16,251 bases of DNA, taken from Candidatus Harrisonbacteria bacterium (GTDB lineage Bacteria; Patescibacteriota; Minisyncoccia; UBA6257; UBA11618). The stretch is taken from positions 1-16,251 of the forward strand of contig JAHFLM010000010.1 of NCBI GenBank assembly GCA_023244865.1, read 5' to 3'. Within the stretch, counting starts at the first letter, position 1. The number at the start of each line of letters is the position of its first letter. The notes under the pieces are model-generated. The model worked only from the letters and a program-made list of their open reading frames with translations. It made no database searches and was not told where the DNA came from. Position numbers and translations under genes: made by a program. Shown here piece by piece: positions 7,203 to 13,682 of this stretch.

Positions 7203-8096
7203 CTAAACCACCCTCCCCCTCCAGCTCACAATTAAGGAGGAAGCCACGCAAATTGACGAATATGTTCCAAAAACCACTCCCACGAGAATCATTAAGATAA
7301 AATAGCTCAAAGACACTGGGCCTAAGAAGTATAGAGCCAATAAAACGATCACCAAGGTCAAAGAAGTGTTAATCGAACGAGCCAAAGTCTGGTTCAAGCT
7401 ACGATTTACAAGGGTAGCGAAGTCTTCCGTTTTCACCGCCTTCCTCAAGTTCTCTCGAGTTCTGTCTAACACCACGATCGTGTCGTGTACAGAAAACCCA
7501 ATCACCACAAGAATCGCCACCACCAAATTAATCCCAACTTCCAGACCCTGAAAATGTCCTAAGATTGCCGCCAAACCCACCGGGATAAGCGCATCATGAA
7601 ATAAGGTTATTAAAGTCACAAGACCATACTTCCAAGATTTCACCGGATAAGAAACCTTTCTAAAAACAAAAGTCACATAAAGCGAAATTGTCAGCAAGAC
7701 CAAAACAAAAGCCCATAAGGCCCCTCTCTTCAACTCACCCCCAATCAAAGGACCGATACTTTCAAAGCTGAGCTCCGTCATCGCTCCAAACTTATCAGTC
7801 ATTTTCTTAGCATATTCTTTATGACTCGCCTCAGAAATTTCAGGTAATCGAATCACGTAGCTCTTAGAGCTAGGTTGATCTACTACTGAGTAAGCCTTCA
7901 TCGCCAAGTCATTACCCACAAAATCTCTTAAAGCCTGAAGCTCCACCGGCTTCTCAAAACTAACCTGCCAAGCACTTCCGCCCGAAAAATCAATTCCTTC
8001 TTTCAAGCCCCAAACTCCCACTGAAAGGATCGCAAGCACCACCATTAAAGTGGAGAAGACGTAATACAACCTTCTATATCCAACAATATTTAACAT
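7203..8096 (-). CDS. secF: Protein translocase subunit SecF
   Basis: SecF forms with SecD the RND-type accessory unit of the Sec channel and uses the proton gradient to pull exported chains outward. The 297-aa length is normal. Membrane segment 1 (about 10-30) is followed by the family signature GIDFSGG (34-40), a small external domain, and five more segments. GFSVHDTIVVLDRTRENLR at 200-218 is the conserved SecF TM4/cytosolic-loop signature with Asp205. It starts five bases after the secD stop with no ribosome binding site visible, so translation may be coupled to secD. Stop TAG. Identification is near certain. Confidence 0.96.
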   Translation of the reverse strand: MLNIVGYRRLYYVFSTLMVVLAILSVGVWGLKEGIDFSGGSAWQVSFEKPVELQALRDFVGNDLAMKAYSVVDQPSSKSYVIRLPEISEASHKEYAKKMTDKFGAMTELSFESIGPLIGGELKRGALWAFVLVLLTISLYVTFVFRKVSYPVKSWKYGLVTLITLFHDALIPVGLAAILGHFQGLEVGINLVVAILVVIGFSVHDTIVVLDRTRENLRKAVKTEDFATLVNRSLNQTLARSINTSLTLVIVLLALYFLGPVSLSYFILMILVGVVFGTYSSICVASSLIVSWRGRVV

Positions 8097-8101
8097 ATTT
8101 T

Positions 8102-9343
8102 TTATTTTGATTTATTTCTTCTAACCGACTTAAGTAATGTTCGAGTTACCGTAATCGCCGTAAACATACTCACTAAAACACCGAGCAATAAAGTCAAAGC
8201 AAACCCTTTTACAAAACTCGAAGTAAAATTATAAAGAATGAGTGAGGTAATAATCGTAGTCATATTCGAATCTCGAATGGACGGCCAAGCTCTTCTAAAA
8301 CCCTCCTCAACCGCTGAATCATAAACCAAGCCATTTTTAATCTCCTCTCTCGTTCTCTCGAAAATCAAAACGTTTGCATCTACCGCCATACCAATCGAAA
8401 GAATAAAACCAGCAATACCCGAAAGCGACATTGTAATTCCCAACAATTTAAAAATTGCGAGCGATAAGAAAATATAAATTAATAAAGCCACTGAAGCAGC
8501 GACTCCAAACAAATGATAATAAACAACCATAAAAGCCATCAAAGCAATCGTGCCTAAAATACCCGCAAAACTAATTTGCTTCAAAGATTCTATTCCAAGA
8601 GAAGCTCCGATTGTCTGTTGATTCACCAAAGTAATTGGCGCCGGCAACGCTCCCGCGTTAAAACGCTCCACTAAACTTGTAGCATCTTTAATAGTAAAAC
8701 CACCAGTAATTTGAGCCTTACCTCCTGAAATCTTTTCTCGTACTGTCGGTGCCTCCATCAACTTTCCATCCAAGAAAATCGCCACCTGCTTTCCCACGTT
8801 CCTACCAGTAATCTCTTCGAATAACTTCGCCCCCTCATCATTAAATTCTAAGCTTACTTGTGGCTCAGATAACGCACCATTAAAAGCCAATGAAGCACCT
8901 TTAATATAACGACCGGTTAAATTAGTAGGAAAAAAAGTCTGACCCTCTGAAGTAGAGCCACCGAACTCTGCAAAATATAATGTTGGCGTCGAACCAATCT
9001 GCTCAATCGCCTCAGAAATATATTTAATTCCAGCCAAATCCACCACCAAACGAGACTTCTCACCACTCTGCGCCACATAAACCTCTGGCTCACTTACACC
9101 GAAAAGATTCACACGCTTCTCAATTACATCCCTCAAACCATTCAACACCGAATCCTTATCAACACTTTCCACCTTTGATAAGTCCACCTCGTAAACCAAG
9201 TGACTGCCACCAATCAAATCCAAACCCAATTTCCAAGGTCGAAACTTATACTGTTCATCAAATCGACCTGGGAGCACAAACACCGCTGCTAAAATTGCCA
9301 AAGAAACAACCAAACCGGCAAAATAAATTGGTCTCAATTTCAT
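8102..9343 (-). CDS. secD: Protein translocase subunit SecD
   Basis: SecD is the larger half of the SecDF proton-driven export motor in the cytoplasmic membrane. At 413 aa it is shorter than the 615 residues of E. coli SecD and close to the SecD half of Gram-positive SecDF. Membrane segment 1 is at about 7-25, then GLDLIGG (40-46), the first external domain up to about residue 255, and five closely spaced membrane segments. The proton-path signature GMAVDANVLIFERTREE (318-334) includes Asp322. It is the first gene of a secD-secF pair with its own promoter, divergent from the pilin-like gene. No Shine-Dalgarno sequence is seen before the ATG at 9341-9343. Stop TAA. Confidence 0.96.
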   Translation of the reverse strand: MKLRPIYFAGLVVSLAILAAVFVLPGRFDEQYKFRPWKLGLDLIGGSHLVYEVDLSKVESVDKDSVLNGLRDVIEKRVNLFGVSEPEVYVAQSGEKSRLVVDLAGIKYISEAIEQIGSTPTLYFAEFGGSTSEGQTFFPTNLTGRYIKGASLAFNGALSEPQVSLEFNDEGAKLFEEITGRNVGKQVAIFLDGKLMEAPTVREKISGGKAQITGGFTIKDATSLVERFNAGALPAPITLVNQQTIGASLGIESLKQISFAGILGTIALMAFMVVYYHLFGVAASVALLIYIFLSLAIFKLLGITMSLSGIAGFILSIGMAVDANVLIFERTREEIKNGLVYDSAVEEGFRRAWPSIRDSNMTTIITSLILYNFTSSFVKGFALTLLLGVLVSMFTAITVTRTLLKSVRRNKSK

Positions 9344-9361
9344 ATTTTTTAATTAAAAGGG

Positions 9362-9389
9362 ATTATACCACAACTTTCATCTTTCGCAA
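9362..9389 (-). promoter_or_regulatory. Promoter of secDF, extended -10
   Basis: TTGCGA (9389-9384), a 16-base spacer and TGGTATAAT with TATAAT at 9367-9362. Transcription should begin near 9355, about 12 bases before the secD ATG. Confidence 0.6.
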
Positions 9390-9445
9390 ATTTTTCAAAA
9401 AATACCCCTCATTAAGTTCAAATTTTTAAATCTTTAAATTTCCAC

Positions 9446-9451
9446 TATAAT
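9446..9451 (+). promoter_or_regulatory. -10 box of the pilin-like gene, predicted leaderless
   Basis: TATAAT is followed by ATAGTT and then the ATG at 9458, so transcription should begin at the start codon. The -35 region is only T-rich (around 9423-9429). The 114-bp gap from 9344 to 9457 contains only this and the divergent secDF promoter. Confidence 0.55.
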
Positions 9452-9457
9452 ATAGTT

Positions 9458-10018
9458 ATGACCCTATCAAGCCTCTTCCTTTTTCTTTTTTTAACTCTTC
9501 ATAAAGTTTCTAACGAAATTATTCTAATTAACCCCGCCAAAGTGCAGGCAGAAACTTTCGATCCTTTTGCCGCACCTAAAAATATTATTTCTGGTACGGG
9601 TAATAAAAGCTCCGTCTCAGGCACCGGCAGTCAAAACAGTATCTCTGGTTACGGCGGCCAAAATTCCGGCCAACCAATCTCCAACCCCAGCCGAGCCGGA
9701 CTCTTATTACAGGGCCGCACAGGTGGAGGCACTAACAATGGCACAAACGGCGGCTTAGATTTCCCTAGCCCCATCGGCCTCTACAACTTAAGCGGCGTCG
9801 CTAGTCGCTTCCTCTACATCCTGCAAGTCATCGCCGTTCCTATCCTGGCTTTAATAGTTTTAATCGCCGCCTGGAAAATCTTGGTCGGCGCCACAAGCGG
9901 CAAGTCCGACACTTTAAAAAGCGGCCTAAAATTAATCGGCTACGCCGCCATCTATTTCGCCATTCTCCTTGTAGCAAGTGGCATCCCCTACGTTATTAAA
10001 CAGATTATCGGATTCTAA
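9458..10018 (+). CDS. VirB2/TrbC-like type IV secretion pilin precursor
   Basis: The 186-aa product has the layout of a VirB2/TrbC-type pilin. A hydrophobic N-terminal segment (5-14) and a signal-peptide-like region end in KVQA, with a likely signal peptidase I cut after Ala31. Residues 43-100 are Gly/Ser/Asn-rich, with three tandem nine-residue repeats. Two hydrophobic helices at about 117-143 and 154-180 are joined by a short polar loop (SGKSDTLKSG). In VirB2 pilins the two helices pack in the membrane and later in the pilus. This resembles the CPR pilin family often annotated as T4SS_pilin. It is unlinked by operon to the TraG-like ATPase but lies 3.4 kb away, which supports a shared machine. 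The long Gly/Ser linker before the helices is unusual for VirB2. It could instead be a holin-like or channel protein. Confidence 0.7.
   Translation: MTLSSLFLFLFLTLHKVSNEIILINPAKVQAETFDPFAAPKNIISGTGNKSSVSGTGSQNSISGYGGQNSGQPISNPSRAGLLLQGRTGGGTNNGTNGGLDFPSPIGLYNLSGVASRFLYILQVIAVPILALIVLIAAWKILVGATSGKSDTLKSGLKLIGYAAIYFAILLVASGIPYVIKQIIGF
9590..9670 (+). repeat. Three tandem 27-bp (nine-residue) repeats in the pilin-like gene
   Basis: Residues 45-53, 54-62 and 63-71 read SGTGNKSSV, SGTGSQNSI and SGYGGQNSG, a repeat of SG(T/Y)G-x-(K/Q)-(S/N)-S-x. They lie just after the predicted signal peptide, in the segment expected to be outside the membrane. Confidence 0.75.
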
Positions 10019-10050
10019 ATTAAAACTTAGCAATCCTATCATTCAGAGCC

Positions 10051-10089
10051 CAATTCCGTTTGATTCTCCAAAGAATCAATTCGGAATTG
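10051..10089. other. Long hairpin after the pilin-like gene
   Basis: CAATTCCG (10051-10058) pairs with CGGAATTG (10082-10089), and TTGATTCT (10060-10067) pairs with AGAATCAA (10072-10079) around a CCAA loop, giving a 16-bp stem with one small internal bulge. No U run follows on either strand, so it is not a standard terminator. It lies 32 bases after the pilin stop. Confidence 0.6.
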
Positions 10090-10125
10090 AGGCGTGGAAT
10101 CTATTCAATATTTTAAAAAACAAAA

Positions 10126-10144
10126 AACCCGGTTAAACCGGGTT
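10126..10144 (-). terminator. Intrinsic terminator of the GC-rich gene
   Basis: AACCCGG (10126-10132) pairs with CCGGGTT (10138-10144) around TTAAA. On the minus strand the hairpin is followed by TTTTTTGTTTTTT. It ends the gene stopping at 10198 and may also stop plus-strand reading from the pilin, though the plus-strand U run is missing. Confidence 0.8.
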
Positions 10145-10146
10145 CG

Positions 10147-10176
10147 CCATCAGAGGGTTATACCTCGTCATGATGG
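10147..10176 (-). other. Second hairpin in the 3' untranslated region of the GC-rich gene
   Basis: CCATCA (10147-10152) pairs with TGATGG (10171-10176), and GAGG (10153-10156) pairs with CCTC (10163-10166), leaving a four-base bulge. It lies between the stop codon at 10198 and the terminator. Role unknown; it may protect the 3' end or be chance. Confidence 0.35.
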
Positions 10177-10197
10177 ACTTTTGTTAGTAGTTCAAAT

Positions 10198-10980
10198 TCA
10201 CCTTGTCGTGATCTTCACGACTCCCTCAGCACTCAAAGCAAGGAAGTCAGTCTCTCCAAGCTTCTCGTGCCCTCGCACTTGATGCGGCAGCCACGCCTGG
10301 GTTTGGAAGTGGACTTGCCCACTCCAAACAGCGTTGTATGCCACACCAGGCGCAATCGAAACCTTCACGATCTCACCACGCTTCACCACGACCTCGCGCA
10401 CTTCCGGCCGGCCACTGTAGCCAACCTTGATGTTGCCGGTGACGTCCTCAACCGCGTTCTTGAAGTCAACCAAGCGATCGTACGCAAATAGTTGACCCTC
10501 AGGCGTGAAGAAGATGCAGCCAATGACCGCGATGGAAAGGAGCGTCCCCACGACCTTCGTGAGATAACCACCCGCCCCACCAGCTTGCTTGCACCTGTCG
10601 GCGACCGCATTTCGCGCGGTCACTTTCAAGGCCAGCTCTTCCAGCTTGGCAGCTTCTTGTTCGGCCAGCTTCGCGGCGGCTTCGACAAAAGCCAGGTCAC
10701 CCTTCTTTCGCGCGAGCAACGCATCTTGCTCCGGAGTGAAACCACTCGGACCCACAGGAACCGGAGCAATAGCAGCCGGAGCAGCAGGAGTAGGAGCAGG
10801 CTTCTGAGGAGTCCCAGCGAACTTCCCCGCCGCAGAATTTGCGCCCGGAATAGTCGGACCAGCACCACTCTGAGCAGCACTACCAGTAGAAGAAGCAGCA
10901 GCAGCATTCGGATTCGGAGTACTCATAGCGTCACGCATTCCTTGTGTCTGAACCATATTTAGTTGGGAGAAACGAAACAT
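10198..10980 (-). CDS. GC-rich Ala/Pro-rich single-span membrane protein, function unknown
   Basis: I do not recognise this 260-aa protein. Residues about 20-78 are Ala/Pro/Gly/Ser-rich and probably disordered. Residues 82-127 form an Ala/Glu/Leu-rich helix or coiled coil (AKLAEQEAAKLEELALKV). One membrane span lies at about 139-158, and residues 160-260 form a separate beta-rich-looking domain. Positive charges before the span suggest the C-terminal domain is outside. Start: ATG at 978-980 of the 10-kb block, preceded by AAGGGGGTG (10992-10984), eight of nine matches to AAGGAGGTG; a TTG five codons upstream is less likely because it lies under that site. It has its own promoter and terminator. 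It stands out: 38 of 60 bases are G or C at 10381-10440 against 24 of 60 at 11281-11340 in the next gene, and its stop is TGA while the 16 other visible stops are TAA or TAG. This suggests acquisition from another genome. Confidence 0.75.
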   Translation of the reverse strand: MFRFSQLNMVQTQGMRDAMSTPNPNAAAASSTGSAAQSGAGPTIPGANSAAGKFAGTPQKPAPTPAAPAAIAPVPVGPSGFTPEQDALLARKKGDLAFVEAAAKLAEQEAAKLEELALKVTARNAVADRCKQAGGAGGYLTKVVGTLLSIAVIGCIFFTPEGQLFAYDRLVDFKNAVEDVTGNIKVGYSGRPEVREVVVKRGEIVKVSIAPGVAYNAVWSGQVHFQTQAWLPHQVRGHEKLGETDFLALSAEGVVKITTR

Positions 10981-10983
10981 TCG

Positions 10984-10992
10984 CACCCCCTT
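10984..10992 (-). promoter_or_regulatory. Strong ribosome binding site that fixes the start of the GC-rich gene
   Basis: AAGGGGGTG on the minus strand, three bases before the ATG at 10980, is one base from AAGGAGGTG. Most genes in this window have no such site. Confidence 0.65.
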
Positions 10993-11006
10993 CAATGTAC
11001 TTAACT

Positions 11007-11036
11007 ATTATACCATATAACTATCCAAAAAGTCAA
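11007..11036 (-). promoter_or_regulatory. Promoter of the GC-rich gene
   Basis: TTGACT (11036-11031), an 18-base spacer and the extended -10 TGGTATAAT with TATAAT at 11012-11007. Transcription should begin near 11000, leaving a leader of about 20 bases that includes the Shine-Dalgarno sequence. Confidence 0.7.
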
Positions 11037-11076
11037 TATGGGTCAAATAACCCAGTAAAACCTACATTTCAGACAA

Positions 11077-11111
11077 AAAAACCCGGAAAGTCCTGAAACT
11101 TCCGGGTTTTT
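11077..11111 (-). terminator. Intrinsic terminator of the gatB/177-aa unit
   Basis: CCCGGAA (11082-11088) pairs with TTCCGGG (11100-11106), extended by GT/AC and by A-T pairs, with loop CCTGAA. On the minus strand a T run follows. Its upstream arm overlaps the stop codon of the gene ending at 11110. The stem is also followed by T's on the plus strand. Confidence 0.85.
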
Positions 11112-11643
11112 AATCCATATCCTGCTCTGGCCTAATCGGCTGCTGAATCACAGCCATTGGCGGCATTCGCACATCATCTACAAAAAGATTGGCGCCGTCC
11201 ACCACATGCATCATGAAACCAGTAAATATATCCTTCTCATGCCCTCTTCTCACGTGCTCTATGACAGCTACCTTGAAAAACTCCTCATCCCCTAAAATCT
11301 GCCACACACCATTCTTATCCATGAAAGATCGTTTATAATCTCTTTGACCATCTACACTAAAAATATTCCTTTTATCAAATTCGATCACCGCCTGATCTTC
11401 TCGCCATAGCTGCAAATACGGTCCTCGATTAAACAGAAACAACGACCTAACGGTAATCACCTCCGAAGCCTCATCAAATCGAAATTCTTTCCGATGAGTC
11501 TTCACGTTAATCATCGTCATCCCCGCTTCTCTTGTTATTTCAAACTTGCCACGAGGCGTAGCTCTTGTACAAGAATAATAATCATTATGCACCAAATCCC
11601 AACCCTTCATATTCATGGGTTTTCCATCTTTGGTTTGCTTCAC
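11110..11643 (-). CDS. Hypothetical 177-aa protein downstream of gatB
   Basis: I do not recognise this protein. It has no signal peptide, no membrane span and no cysteine motif (a single Cys near residue 25). It is rich in Phe, Met, Arg and Asp, with alternating hydrophobic and polar residues that suggest a mostly beta fold (ITREAGMTMINVKTHRKEF, AVIEFDKRNIFSVDG). The C-terminal 40 residues contain FVDDVRMPPMAVIQQP, ending in a short acidic tail. The start is GTG at 11641-11643; AGGAGGTG four bases upstream is a full Shine-Dalgarno sequence, which favours this start over the ATG ten codons in. It follows gatB by 26 bases on the same strand with no terminator between, so the two are probably cotranscribed; a terminator follows. 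A role with gatB is not shown by the sequence. Confidence 0.75.
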   Translation of the reverse strand: MKQTKDGKPMNMKGWDLVHNDYYSCTRATPRGKFEITREAGMTMINVKTHRKEFRFDEASEVITVRSLFLFNRGPYLQLWREDQAVIEFDKRNIFSVDGQRDYKRSFMDKNGVWQILGDEEFFKVAVIEHVRRGHEKDIFTGFMMHVVDGANLFVDDVRMPPMAVIQQPIRPEQDMD

Positions 11644-11647
11644 AATA

Positions 11648-11655
11648 CACCTCCT
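11648..11655 (-). promoter_or_regulatory. Full Shine-Dalgarno sequence for the GTG start at 11643
   Basis: AGGAGGTG on the minus strand, four bases before GTG, with another GGAG directly upstream. It supports the GTG start and is the strongest ribosome binding site in the window. Confidence 0.8.
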
Positions 11656-11669
11656 CTCCTTTCAAAGAG

Positions 11670-13085
11670 CTATGACAGCTTGGCTTTAATTTTCTCGGTC
11701 AATTTTAACGGATCAGCCTTACCTTTTAACTTACCCATCGCCATCCCTACCAAAAACTTCAAAGCTGACTCCTTGCCCGCCTTATAATCAGCCACCGCTT
11801 TCTCATTGGAGCTTAACACCTCTTCGATCGTCTTTTCAATAAGGTCGGCATCTTCCAAAACCCCCAACCCTTCTTCCTGAACTATCAAATGTGGGTCTAA
11901 ACCCTTCTCCTCAATCTTAGCAATCAAGTCTTTTGCCACTCTAGTAGTTACCCCACCCTTAGTCGCAAGCTCTACTAAGTGCGCCAAAAAGACTGGCTTG
12001 ATTTTGGTCGTCACCAAACTCAAACCCATCTTATTTAAAAAGCCCAACATGTCAGTGGTTAAAAAGTTAAAAAGTAACACCGCGCCATTTTCAACTCCCG
12101 CCTGTTTCAATTCCGACACCGCCTCTTCGTAATAATCTGAGAGCACTGCATCATTCACCAAAATCTCCGTCTGAATCTCATTCAAGCCAAATTCAGAAGC
12201 AAACCTCACCCGCTTTTCTGCCGGTAATTCCGGAATCGATTCCTTAATCACATCCAAATTAAAAGCCGAGGCATCAAATGGCGGAATATCGGGTTCTGGA
12301 AAATAACGATAATCATGCGCGCCCTCCTTACTTCTCTGAGAGACTGTTTTCAAATTCTTATCATCCCAACCCCGAGTTTCCTGCATAATTTTTTCACCCT
12401 CTTCTATCACCTTCTTCTGCCGAACTAATTCATAATCAATAGCCGCTCCTAAAGCCTTAAATGAATTAATATTCTTCACCTCCACCTTCGTCCCCATATT
12501 CCAAGAAATGTTCGCCTCAAGCCTCATTAAGCCCTTTTCCATATCCGCCTCACTCGCTCCTAAATATTTAAAAATTAACTGCAACTCGCGCGTAAAAGCC
12601 ATAGCCTGCTCCGCCGAATGAATATCCGGCTCAGTCACGAGTTCCATTAAAGGGGCACTTGAGCGATTATAATCAACTAAGCTTCCATCCGGAGCGTGAA
12701 TCAAACTACCAGCATCTTCTTCTAAATGAATTCGTGTAATTTTCACGCCCAAAAGCTCACCACCCAAAACCAAGGGTTCATCGTATTGAGAAATCTGATA
12801 CCCCTTTGGCAAATCAGGATAAAAATAATTCTTCCGATCAAACTTCGATCGTCCAGCCGAAAACACCTTCCCACCTAAAGCCAAGCCAGTTTTTAACACC
12901 AGCTCAATCGCTTTTTTATTTGGCACCGGCAACGCCCCAGGATGTCCGGTACAAACCGGGCAAATGTTCACATTCGGATGAGTTTCGTTCGGATCATTCA
13001 AGCAATCACAAAACATCTTCGTCTTCGTAAGAAGTTCCGCGTGAATTTCCAAACCAATTGTCGGCTTTCCTAGGCTATCCTTCAT
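11670..13085 (-). CDS. gatB: Aspartyl/glutamyl-tRNA amidotransferase subunit B
   Basis: GatB is the kinase/transamidase part of GatCAB, which turns Glu-tRNA(Gln) and Asp-tRNA(Asn) into Gln- and Asn-tRNAs with ammonia from GatA. The 471-aa length is normal. The N-terminus has PTIGLEIHAELLTKTKMFC, and the zinc ligands Cys26, Cys28, Cys42 and Cys45 are in place (CDC and CPVCTGHPG). The catalytic cradle motifs YFYPDLPKGYQISQYD and ESGRSxxPL-type (here YNRSSAPLMELVTEPD) are clear, as is DYRYFPEPDIPP. The C-terminal YqeY-like tail ends KFLVGMAMGKLKGKADP. gatA and gatC are not in the window. Start ATG at 13083-13085; no Shine-Dalgarno sequence, but an AT-rich TATATA/TATATT lies five to three bases upstream, so the message may be leaderless. 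Stop TAG. Confidence 0.97.
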   Translation of the reverse strand: MKDSLGKPTIGLEIHAELLTKTKMFCDCLNDPNETHPNVNICPVCTGHPGALPVPNKKAIELVLKTGLALGGKVFSAGRSKFDRKNYFYPDLPKGYQISQYDEPLVLGGELLGVKITRIHLEEDAGSLIHAPDGSLVDYNRSSAPLMELVTEPDIHSAEQAMAFTRELQLIFKYLGASEADMEKGLMRLEANISWNMGTKVEVKNINSFKALGAAIDYELVRQKKVIEEGEKIMQETRGWDDKNLKTVSQRSKEGAHDYRYFPEPDIPPFDASAFNLDVIKESIPELPAEKRVRFASEFGLNEIQTEILVNDAVLSDYYEEAVSELKQAGVENGAVLLFNFLTTDMLGFLNKMGLSLVTTKIKPVFLAHLVELATKGGVTTRVAKDLIAKIEEKGLDPHLIVQEEGLGVLEDADLIEKTIEEVLSSNEKAVADYKAGKESALKFLVGMAMGKLKGKADPLKLTEKIKAKLS

Positions 13086-13124
13086 AACAATATATAAGCA
13101 CAGATTTTTACTAGATTCTACTAC

Positions 13125-13586
13125 TTACAAAAGTCGCTTCAAAAGCTCCTCGGGAGTTTCGATTACCTCGTGAATCAACTTCCGAGACGAAGGCTCGTCG
13201 TAAAGATCGTGTGGATAAGTTCCCATTAAAGTCTTTGGATGAAGTGAGAAACAAAGCTTCCCTGCCATCGCTGCCGCAAAAAGTTCGCCAGTCGTATTCA
13301 CCCCCAAATACCCATCCTTATTAAATACAAAACAAACATCCGCTATTCTCACCTTTCTAAACAAGTGATCATAGACCTTCCCCGCCACCGTCATTTTATA
13401 ATAATCGTTTTCCAACCTCTCTCGCTCTCCCATCGCTGATGTAAATTGAGCCTCCATATCCCCAAACTCCGGCTCAAGAATCACGATGTGCATATTCTTA
13501 GCCATAGCCAACTCTTTTAATCGGTTAATAAAGTCTCGAAGCTCCTTACTAAATCTCTGGCTCGAGCAAAAAACTACTGATCTCAT
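13125..13586 (-). CDS. Nucleoside 2-deoxyribosyltransferase-like protein
   Basis: The 153-aa product looks like the Rossmann-type nucleoside 2-deoxyribosyltransferase/DUF4406 group, which cleaves or exchanges the glycosidic bond of nucleosides or nucleotides. The pattern is an N-terminal strand with SSQRF, a helix, then VILEPEFGD, and near residues 82-110 IADVCFVFNKDGYLGVNTTGE with Glu101 at the position of the catalytic glutamate, followed by LFAAAMAGK. The family fit is by shape rather than strict motif, so the substrate is open. I chose ATG 13586, seven bases after the extended -10 TGGTAGAAT; a GTG two codons upstream would fall only one base after that box. Neighbouring thymidylate kinase suggests nucleotide salvage. 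Stop TAA; no terminator before gatB is evident. Confidence 0.65.
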   Translation of the reverse strand: MRSVVFCSSQRFSKELRDFINRLKELAMAKNMHIVILEPEFGDMEAQFTSAMGERERLENDYYKMTVAGKVYDHLFRKVRIADVCFVFNKDGYLGVNTTGELFAAAMAGKLCFSLHPKTLMGTYPHDLYDEPSSRKLIHEVIETPEELLKRLL

Positions 13587-13593
13587 TCCCACT

Positions 13594-13602
13594 ATTCTAC
13601 CA
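13594..13602 (-). promoter_or_regulatory. Extended -10 of the deoxyribosyltransferase-like gene, predicted leaderless
   Basis: TGGTAGAAT on the minus strand, seven bases before the ATG at 13586. A TTGCAC lies 16 bases upstream of the -10 but is a weak -35. Confidence 0.45.
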
Positions 13603-13643
13603 ACAAAAAAAAATCGTGCAAATAAAAAAATGTGGAATAAAAA

Positions 13644-13666
13644 AACCGACGCTTATCACGTCGGTT
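13644..13666 (-). terminator. Intrinsic terminator of the thymidylate kinase-like gene
   Basis: AACCGACG (13644-13651) pairs with CGTCGGTT (13659-13666) around a seven-base loop. On the minus strand a T run follows (to about 13635). It lies 17 bases after the stop codon at 13683. Confidence 0.85.
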
Positions 13667-13682
13667 ACAGCAAGCTAATCAC

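Noticed and set aside
9344..9457. Possible small gene or RNA between secD and the pilin-like gene
   Set aside because: The gap is accounted for by two divergent promoters; no hairpin or reading frame of note was seen.
10492..10962. Plus-strand 156-aa and overlapping minus-strand frames in the GC-rich gene
   Set aside because: Open frames are expected in GC-rich, Ala/Pro/Ser-rich sequence; products are low-complexity Arg/Ser or Leu runs without start signals.
10981..10995. TTG start for the GC-rich gene
   Set aside because: The TTG lies directly upstream of and partly under the Shine-Dalgarno sequence that serves the ATG at 10980.
13587..13592. GTG start two codons upstream for the deoxyribosyltransferase-like gene
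   Set aside because: It would begin one base after the -10 box, upstream of any likely transcript start.
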